From OMOG01 sp041485845 (GTDB taxonomy: Bacteria; Acidobacteriota; Terriglobia; Bryobacterales; Bryobacteraceae), in the NCBI GenBank assembly GCA_041485845.1, contig JBGPKH010000361.1, forward strand, positions 1-8,926: a stretch of DNA of 8,926 bases. Reading direction: 5' to 3'. Made by a program: the position numbers and the translations under genes. How positions within the stretch are numbered: position 1 is the stretch's first letter; every line of letters begins with the position of its first letter. Positions 5,385-8,926 of this stretch are shown here, in pieces. The notes beneath the pieces were generated by a model. The model was not told the DNA's origin. It did not search any database and saw only the letters and a program-made list of their open reading frames with translations.

Positions 5385-6401
5385 CTACCGCGATAGCACC
5401 AGCACTCCCCAGGGACGATTGCCCACCTTGACTTTCTTGGTCACCGTCCGCGTTGCCAGGTCTACGATCGAGACGTCGTTGGAGGGGCCGTTGGCCGTGA
5501 AGAGGAGTTTCTCGTCCGGGGATAGAGCCAGGCCCCAGGGGCGATCGCCGACTTCGAACGTCGCCGCAATGTTGTCGGTGGCGGACTCGAGGACCACCAC
5601 CTTCTTGCCCCGGCCGGTGCTGACGTACAAGCGTGAGCCGTCGTGCGACACCGCCAGACCCATGGGCTTCATGCCTTCGCCGAGCGGGATGGTCTTCGTG
5701 ACTTCCAGCTTCGCCGTGTCGATCACCGAGAGCGAGGCGTCGTTCTCGTTCGTGACATAGGCGCGGGAGCCGTCGGGCAGGAAGCCGATGCTGCGGGGAC
5801 GGCGGCCGACCGGGATCGTCTTGACAGCCTTGGCTGCTGCGACGTCCAATACGGTGACGGTCCCGGCGTCTTCCGAGGTGGCGTAGACAAACTTCCCATC
5901 GGGGGTGAGGGTGACGCCTTCGGGTTCCTTGCCGGTGGTAATTGTGGTCAAGACCTGGCCGCGGGCGGGATCGATGAAGCTGACGCCGGCGGCATCCTCG
6001 TTGGAGACGTACAGCATCCCGTCCTTAGCCACGGCGAACTGCTCGGGGTCGGAGCCGCCGGGAATTCTGCGGAGCATCTTATTCTGCGCGACGTCGAAGA
6101 CGCCGATGCCGTCGGCGCTCTTATCGGGCGGCGGCAGCGTGCTCTCGTCCACGCCGGGGGGCGCAAACGGGGAGCCGCTCAGGGCCACGAAGATGAGCTT
6201 GCCATCGGCGCTGGGATGGATGCCGCGGGCGCGCTTGCCGAGCGGTACGGTGGCGAGCGCCTCCATCTTGACCGGATCGATCACGGTGATGTCGCCCGAG
6301 GCTTCGTTGGTGATGTAAACACGATAGGATGGCGCCTGGCTGCAGCCCGTGAGGAGGGCCAGCAGAGGCAGGGAGAGGAGCGGTTTGGAGATGTGAGTCA
6401 T
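5385..6401 (-). CDS. YVTN-type seven-bladed beta-propeller lipoprotein
   Basis: A 338-aa protein starting with a lipoprotein signal peptide: a basic N-terminus, hydrophobic SLPLLALLTGC and lipobox Cys20. It should be anchored outside the cytoplasmic membrane. The rest is seven repeats of about 40 residues, each with a strand such as RVYITNEASGDITVID, MLYVSNEDAAGVSFID, FVYATSEDAGTVTVLD or RAYVTNENDASLSVID and then a T-I-P-V-G-x-x-P-x-G/S turn. This is the YVTN/surface-layer-type propeller pattern. The second blade carries a proline-rich insertion (PFAPPGVDESTLPPPDKSA). Such propellers usually bind ligands or partner proteins; no catalytic motif is visible. The ATG at 6399-6401 lies 9 bp after the stop of the copper-site lipoprotein gene, so it is the last gene of that operon. 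Confidence 0.88.
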   Translation of the reverse strand: MTHISKPLLSLPLLALLTGCSQAPSYRVYITNEASGDITVIDPVKMEALATVPLGKRARGIHPSADGKLIFVALSGSPFAPPGVDESTLPPPDKSADGIGVFDVAQNKMLRRIPGGSDPEQFAVAKDGMLYVSNEDAAGVSFIDPARGQVLTTITTGKEPEGVTLTPDGKFVYATSEDAGTVTVLDVAAAKAVKTIPVGRRPRSIGFLPDGSRAYVTNENDASLSVIDTAKLEVTKTIPLGEGMKPMGLAVSHDGSRLYVSTGRGKKVVVLESATDNIAATFEVGDRPWGLALSPDEKLLFTANGPSNDVSIVDLATRTVTKKVKVGNRPWGVLVLSR

Positions 6402-6410
6402 GGTGGCCGC

Positions 6411-7172
6411 TTAGCGATAAGTGAAGTTTACCGCGGCGGTCCCGGAGGCGGCAACGTGGATCTGCTGGGTCTGCCCGCCGAGTTTCTCGTGCCAGGCGGC
6501 CACGGTGTAGTCGCCGGGTGGGAGGTTCTTCAACTCGAAAGACCCGTCGGGGGCGGTGACGGAAAAGTAGGGGTGGTCGACCACTCCAACGTACGCGCGC
6601 ATCCACGAGTGGACGTTGCATTTCACCGGAATCATGATGTCGACGCGCGGGAACTTATGTTCGAGATCCGGAGACTGCGGCGACTGCTGCTCGTTCCATT
6701 CCCGATTGTTCGCGGGCATGGGATGGATGTTGTGGGAGACGGTGTCGCTGTTCTTCACGGCGAGCGTCTGTCCGGCGCGCATGCCGATCACCCGTGGAAC
6801 GAACACGCATCCGTGCTGATCGAGAGCCACTTGCTCTTTGGGGAGCTCGAACTGTTTTCCTTCCAATCCCGACTGAATGTAGACGAAGGCGTTGGCCAGG
6901 CCGCCGTTGCGTCCGACGACCACCGATTCGTCATAGACGGGATGCCCGGCGTGCGCCTGTTCGCAGCCGGCGTCGCCCGCCATCGAAATCAGAGTGCGTG
7001 GAGGTTTCGCGCCGCGGAATACGATTGTGCCCTTGAGGGCGCCCGCGGTGGACGCATCGACGTGGAAATACTCGACGGGCTTAGGGGCCTCGACGGCGGC
7101 CTTCTCCGGCGGCTTGTTCTGGCCGCAGGCGGCTGCGAACAAGGCCGCGGCGAGGAGCAGGTTGCGCTTCAT
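6411..7172 (-). CDS. Lipoprotein with cupredoxin-like copper site and carboxypeptidase-regulatory-like domain
   Basis: A 253-aa protein. The signal peptide MKRNLLLAAALFAAAC ends in lipobox Cys16. A middle region (about 120-200) looks like a plastocyanin/cupredoxin fold: GQTLAVKNSDTVSHNIH supplies His147/His150, and the loop KCNVHSWM supplies Cys185, His188 and Met191. This C-x2-H-x2-M arrangement after an upstream His is what a type-1 copper site needs. Between and after these lies a carboxypeptidase-regulatory/transthyretin-like strand set, APDGSFELKNLPPGDYTVAAWHEKLG (209-232). Cys70 and Cys122 are extra conserved-looking cysteines with nearby His. Its likely role is extracytoplasmic copper binding or electron transfer, which is inference. 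The ATG overlaps the cupin stop as ATGA (4 nt), so translation is coupled. Confidence 0.8.
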   Translation of the reverse strand: MKRNLLLAAALFAAACGQNKPPEKAAVEAPKPVEYFHVDASTAGALKGTIVFRGAKPPRTLISMAGDAGCEQAHAGHPVYDESVVVGRNGGLANAFVYIQSGLEGKQFELPKEQVALDQHGCVFVPRVIGMRAGQTLAVKNSDTVSHNIHPMPANNREWNEQQSPQSPDLEHKFPRVDIMIPVKCNVHSWMRAYVGVVDHPYFSVTAPDGSFELKNLPPGDYTVAAWHEKLGGQTQQIHVAASGTAAVNFTYR

Positions 7173-8485
7173 AAAGGTCGCGCTACGGGCGCCTGGGGGT
7201 TGCCGGGGCCAAAATGCTTGAGCAGAACCAGGTCTTCGGAATCGCTGCGGTTGGTGACGGCCACGCCGTTCCTGGCTGCGTCCGCGCTGACGAATAGCTC
7301 GTCCTTGGTCATTTGACCGTAGCGGATGAGGGTCGGGGTTTCGACGCCGTGTTTGCCGATCGTGCCGTGTCCCTGTGTGAGAATCAGGCCGTACGCCGCG
7401 GCGTCGCGGATGGTCGCCGAGCGCCCGGGAAAGACGGTCAGCTCCTTCGCGGAATAGTAGGGCGTGGTGTAGACGATCCACTTCTCGCAGAAGCCGGCAT
7501 CGGCCATTGCCGCAAGCGGGGCGACGGGCGCCGGTTCGAAGTGGCGGTGTTTGCCGAACTCGGGATCGATGTTGGCGTCCCAGTCGAGCATGTCCAGCAA
7601 GTAGTCGAGGTCGTGATGGTGCTCGGGGGGAACGTCTTTGATCAGGAGGTCCCAGGGAACCGTGCGGCCTTCGACCAACGACTGGAACATGGCGAATACG
7701 TCCGAGTTCACCTGCGGCTCATAGGTCACTAGCGAACCCGGCGCGTGGAGGATGCCGGGGTCGATCTGCCAGCCGGTTCCAGGCTTCAGCTTGTAGGCCT
7801 TGGAATGGTACAGAATTCCGTTGTCGCCCTGGTTCCAGCGTTCGAGGCAGCGCCGCACATCGTCGCGCACGGTGCCGGGTTCGAGGCCCATGAAGGTGTA
7901 GGGAAAGTTGTTGTCCTTGAAATTGTATTGCGGGGGGAAGTAGTAGGCCTCGGGCTTTCCCTTCTGGCCCACGCGCGCGGCAAACTCGCCGGTCTGGTGA
8001 AGATGGTGCGGGATCGGACCGAGGTTGTCGAAGAATTTACAAAGCAGGTTCCAGCCGCCTTCACGCTGCATGACGTCGGAGCCGAGGAAGAGGTCGCCGG
8101 AGGTTTCGATGGCTTCCTTGAAGAGGACCTTTTTCCCCTGAAATTCGATGTAGCTCAATCCTTCGTCGTCGGCGGTGAGAGGTCCGTTGGCGGCCTTGGT
8201 AGTGGAGGAAAACCAGCGCTCGTCGATCCCGCCGCGATGGCCGCCGAGGATGTAGAGGTCGCGGGGGTCGAGTTTCAACCGTCCGCCGGGCATGAGGAAG
8301 GAACGCGGCACCCAACAGGGGGCGAGGCGGACCACGCCTTCGCCCGCCCCGAGGGCCTCTTGGATCACGTTGGAATTGGATGCTAGGGGGGCGGCTTTCT
8401 CGACCTGGGGGATCATATGGCGTACCAGTTGATGAGCCTTTGTAGCGTACTCGCTTCGTAAAGGATCTGTCAAGGTTGTTCCCAT
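7169..8485 (-). CDS. Cupin protein resembling class I mannose-6-phosphate isomerase
   Basis: A 438-aa protein. A metal-binding cupin centre is visible at PIPHHLHQTGE (His160, His161, His163, Glu167), followed by KPEAYY (Glu179) and a second-strand histidine in DPGILHAPGSLVTYEP (His247). Together these fit the H-x-H ... E ... H ligand set of phosphomannose-isomerase-like cupins. The N-terminal HRGGIDERWFSSTTKAANGP and EGLSYIEFQGKK are conserved-looking but I cannot name their role. The C-terminal half (about 320-438) is a second cupin-like barrel. The length is typical for class I isomerases, but the enzyme activity is not proven by context because no sugar genes are nearby. The ATG at 8483-8485 was preferred over a TTG at 8593, which would add 36 residues of low-complexity sequence read from the mobile-element remnant. 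First gene of the operon. Confidence 0.75.
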   Translation of the reverse strand: MGTTLTDPLRSEYATKAHQLVRHMIPQVEKAAPLASNSNVIQEALGAGEGVVRLAPCWVPRSFLMPGGRLKLDPRDLYILGGHRGGIDERWFSSTTKAANGPLTADDEGLSYIEFQGKKVLFKEAIETSGDLFLGSDVMQREGGWNLLCKFFDNLGPIPHHLHQTGEFAARVGQKGKPEAYYFPPQYNFKDNNFPYTFMGLEPGTVRDDVRRCLERWNQGDNGILYHSKAYKLKPGTGWQIDPGILHAPGSLVTYEPQVNSDVFAMFQSLVEGRTVPWDLLIKDVPPEHHHDLDYLLDMLDWDANIDPEFGKHRHFEPAPVAPLAAMADAGFCEKWIVYTTPYYSAKELTVFPGRSATIRDAAAYGLILTQGHGTIGKHGVETPTLIRYGQMTKDELFVSADAARNGVAVTNRSDSEDLVLLKHFGPGNPQAPVARPL

Positions 8486-8516
8486 TGTTTTCGGGGTTAC
8501 GGCGGTTGCGCCCCGA

Positions 8517-8556
8517 TGAAAATATCCCCTTTTCGCCTCGATAGAAATATGCCCTG
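8517..8556 (+). repeat. Left-end subterminal direct repeats
   Basis: TGAAAATATCCCCT (8517-8530) and TAGAAATATGCCCTG (8542-8556) are 25 bp apart, in inverted orientation to the right-end pair. They lie about 30-70 bp upstream of the cupin start codon, so any promoter for that operon must overlap or lie beyond them. I could not identify a convincing one. Confidence 0.6.
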
Positions 8557-8670
8557 ATTCCAGAGGCGCCGCTCCCCCCTCCGGCGCGCGCAAAGACGGC
8601 GCGGCCTTGACCGAACCCGCCGCACGCCATTTTTCCCGACAAGAGGGAATGGGATCTCTTGGACTGCGCG

Positions 8671-8712
8671 CAGGGGGACACTTCTACCAAAGTAAGGCAG
8701 GGGACATTTCTA
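8671..8712 (-). repeat. Right-end subterminal direct repeats
   Basis: On the plus strand these read CAGGGGGACACTTCTA (8671-8686) and CAGGGGACATTTCTA (8698-8712), 26 bp apart. They match the inverted left-end copies at 8517-8530 and 8542-8556. Confidence 0.7.
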
Positions 8713-8765
8713 GCGAGGCACAACATTTTGCGGGTTTTCCGCATCGTTGAGCAGTCTACAGGGTC

Positions 8766-8794
8766 TTGACTTACGGTGCCAGTGGATTTAGAGT
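8766..8794 (+). promoter_or_regulatory. Candidate promoter for the leader/terminator region
   Basis: TTGACT (8766-8771, 5 of 6 to the -35 consensus) is followed by a 17-nt spacer and TAGAGT (8789-8794, 4 of 6 to the -10). The predicted start is near 8801, just before the hairpin pair. Confidence 0.4.
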
Positions 8795-8800
8795 TGTAGA

Positions 8801-8864
8801 TAACAGCCCCAACGATAGCGTCGTTGGGCCGACGACCCGGTCTAAAAGCCGGGTCGTTTCTTTT
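8801..8864 (+). ncRNA. Candidate structured leader RNA or small RNA
   Basis: From the predicted start near 8801 the RNA would form hairpin 1 (CCCAACGA 8808-8815 pairing with TCGTTGGG 8821-8828, loop TAGCG) and then the intrinsic terminator at 8832-8864. It could be a stand-alone transcript of about 64 nt or the attenuated leader of the ORF starting at 8892. I recognise no Rfam family. Confidence 0.35.
8832..8864 (+). terminator. Intrinsic (rho-independent) terminator
   Basis: A perfect 9-bp stem, ACGACCCGG (8832-8840) with CCGGGTCGT (8849-8857), has an 8-nt loop TCTAAAAG and runs directly into the T-rich tract TTTCTTTT. The polarity is plus-strand. No plus-strand gene lies upstream inside the window, so it ends either a short RNA from the promoter at 8766-8794 or a leader transcript. 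Confidence 0.75.
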
Positions 8865-8891
8865 AGGGGCCATCCTTCCCGAAGGCCCGTT

Positions 8892-8926
8892 ATGGCAGAC
8901 GATTATCGTCGCCGAAGCATCCACAT
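8892..8926 (+). CDS. Possible start of a plus-strand gene (partial, 3' end outside window)
   Basis: The ATG at 8892 opens a frame to the window edge reading MADDYRRRSIH. A Shine-Dalgarno-like GAAGG (8881-8885) is placed 6 nt before it. That same GAAGG can pair with CCTTC (8874-8878) and with the flanking GGGCC/GGCCC arms, so the ribosome site may be occluded. Only 11 codons are visible, so no product can be named. Confidence 0.35.
   Translation, partial: MADDYRRRSIH

Larger units (their letters stand above)
8504..8725. mobile_element. 222-bp miniature element with IS21-like mirrored ends
   Basis: The two ends are imperfect inverted repeats. The right tip read inward is TGTTGTGCCTCGCTAGAAAT and the left tip is GGTTGCGCCCCGATGAAAAT (14 of 20 identical). 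Each end carries two inward-facing copies of a motif near TAGAAATRTCCCCTG: left at 8517-8530 and 8542-8556, right at 8698-8712 and 8671-8686. The spacing is 25 bp on the left and 26 bp on the right. Repeated subterminal transposase sites of this kind are a feature of IS21-family ends. The 110 bp between the ends has no transposase, so this is a deleted or non-autonomous copy. No clear target duplication is seen. Confidence 0.5.

Noticed and set aside
5128..5760. 210-codon frame starting in the DinB fragment
   Set aside because: Only the first 75 or so codons are DinB-like; the rest is antisense to the propeller gene, and all metal-binding histidines are missing.
5643..7316. 557-codon plus-strand open frame
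   Set aside because: It is antisense across the propeller and copper-site lipoprotein genes; the minus-strand proteins have clear signal peptides, domains and operon spacing, while this frame has none.
8486..8593. N-terminal extension of the cupin to a TTG at 8593
   Set aside because: The extra 36 residues are encoded by the inverted-repeat element and show no family character; the ATG at 8485 is adequate.
8497..8733. Target-site duplication flanking the miniature element
   Set aside because: The flanks (TTACGGC left, TTTTGCGG right) do not match convincingly at any 4-8 bp length.
8061..8924. 287-codon minus-strand frame upstream of and overlapping the cupin
   Set aside because: It is Arg/Pro-rich, overlaps the N-terminal third of the cupin in another frame, and runs through the terminator and mobile-element ends.
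1..8926. CRISPR array or other regularly interspaced repeats
   Set aside because: The only repeats seen are the single DinB duplication, the four short element-end motifs and one 10-mer pair; none has a repeat-spacer pattern.

Overview
The window looks like a high-GC Acidobacteriota chromosome segment, plausibly of the Bryobacterales/Solibacter type. This is an inference from protein flavour: a DUF72 + STAS operon, YVTN propeller and cupredoxin-like lipoproteins, DinB proteins and abundant insertion-sequence debris. No rRNA, tRNA or taxonomic marker is present to prove it. Several starts have no Shine-Dalgarno sequence, and some sit only a few bases downstream of a good -10 box, suggesting leaderless or near-leaderless initiation.

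Layout, left to right. The left edge (1-138, +) is the C-terminal tail of a transposase-like ORF. Next comes a minus-strand operon read from 3352 down to 197: an exported gamma-glutamyltransferase-like Ntn-hydrolase, a DUF72 protein whose GTG start overlaps the hydrolase stop, and a STAS anti-sigma-factor antagonist. A 61-bp divergent intergenic region separates this operon from a plus-strand pair: a 51-aa cysteine-rich zinc-ribbon-like protein and an intact DinB-family protein.

From 4065 to 5384 lies an accessory island. It holds a low-GC DUF4177-like gene (-) that seems to lack its proper 5' end, then a RelE/HigB-type toxin and a HigA-type HTH antitoxin (+). These have their own promoter with a palindromic operator between the -35 and -10 boxes. 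A 236-bp internal fragment of a second DinB gene (about 91% identical to the intact one) begins 4 bp after the antitoxin stop. Truncated genes therefore flank the toxin-antitoxin cassette on both sides, as expected if it was inserted by illegitimate recombination.

From 8485 down to 5385 runs a second minus-strand operon: a mannose-6-phosphate-isomerase-like cupin, a lipoprotein with a type-1-copper-like ligand set plus a carboxypeptidase-regulatory-like domain (ATGA overlap), and a seven-bladed YVTN propeller lipoprotein (9-bp gap). Two of the three products are predicted lipoproteins outside the cytoplasmic membrane, so an extracytoplasmic function is likely; the substrate is unknown.

Upstream of the second operon, 8504-8725 is a 222-bp element with imperfect mirror-image ends. 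Each end carries two copies of a TAGAAATRTCCCCTG-like motif 25-26 bp apart, an IS21-like end architecture with no transposase inside. To its right is a plus-strand leader with a candidate promoter, a hairpin, a strong intrinsic terminator and a possible competing antiterminator fold. It precedes an ATG at 8892 that runs off the window.
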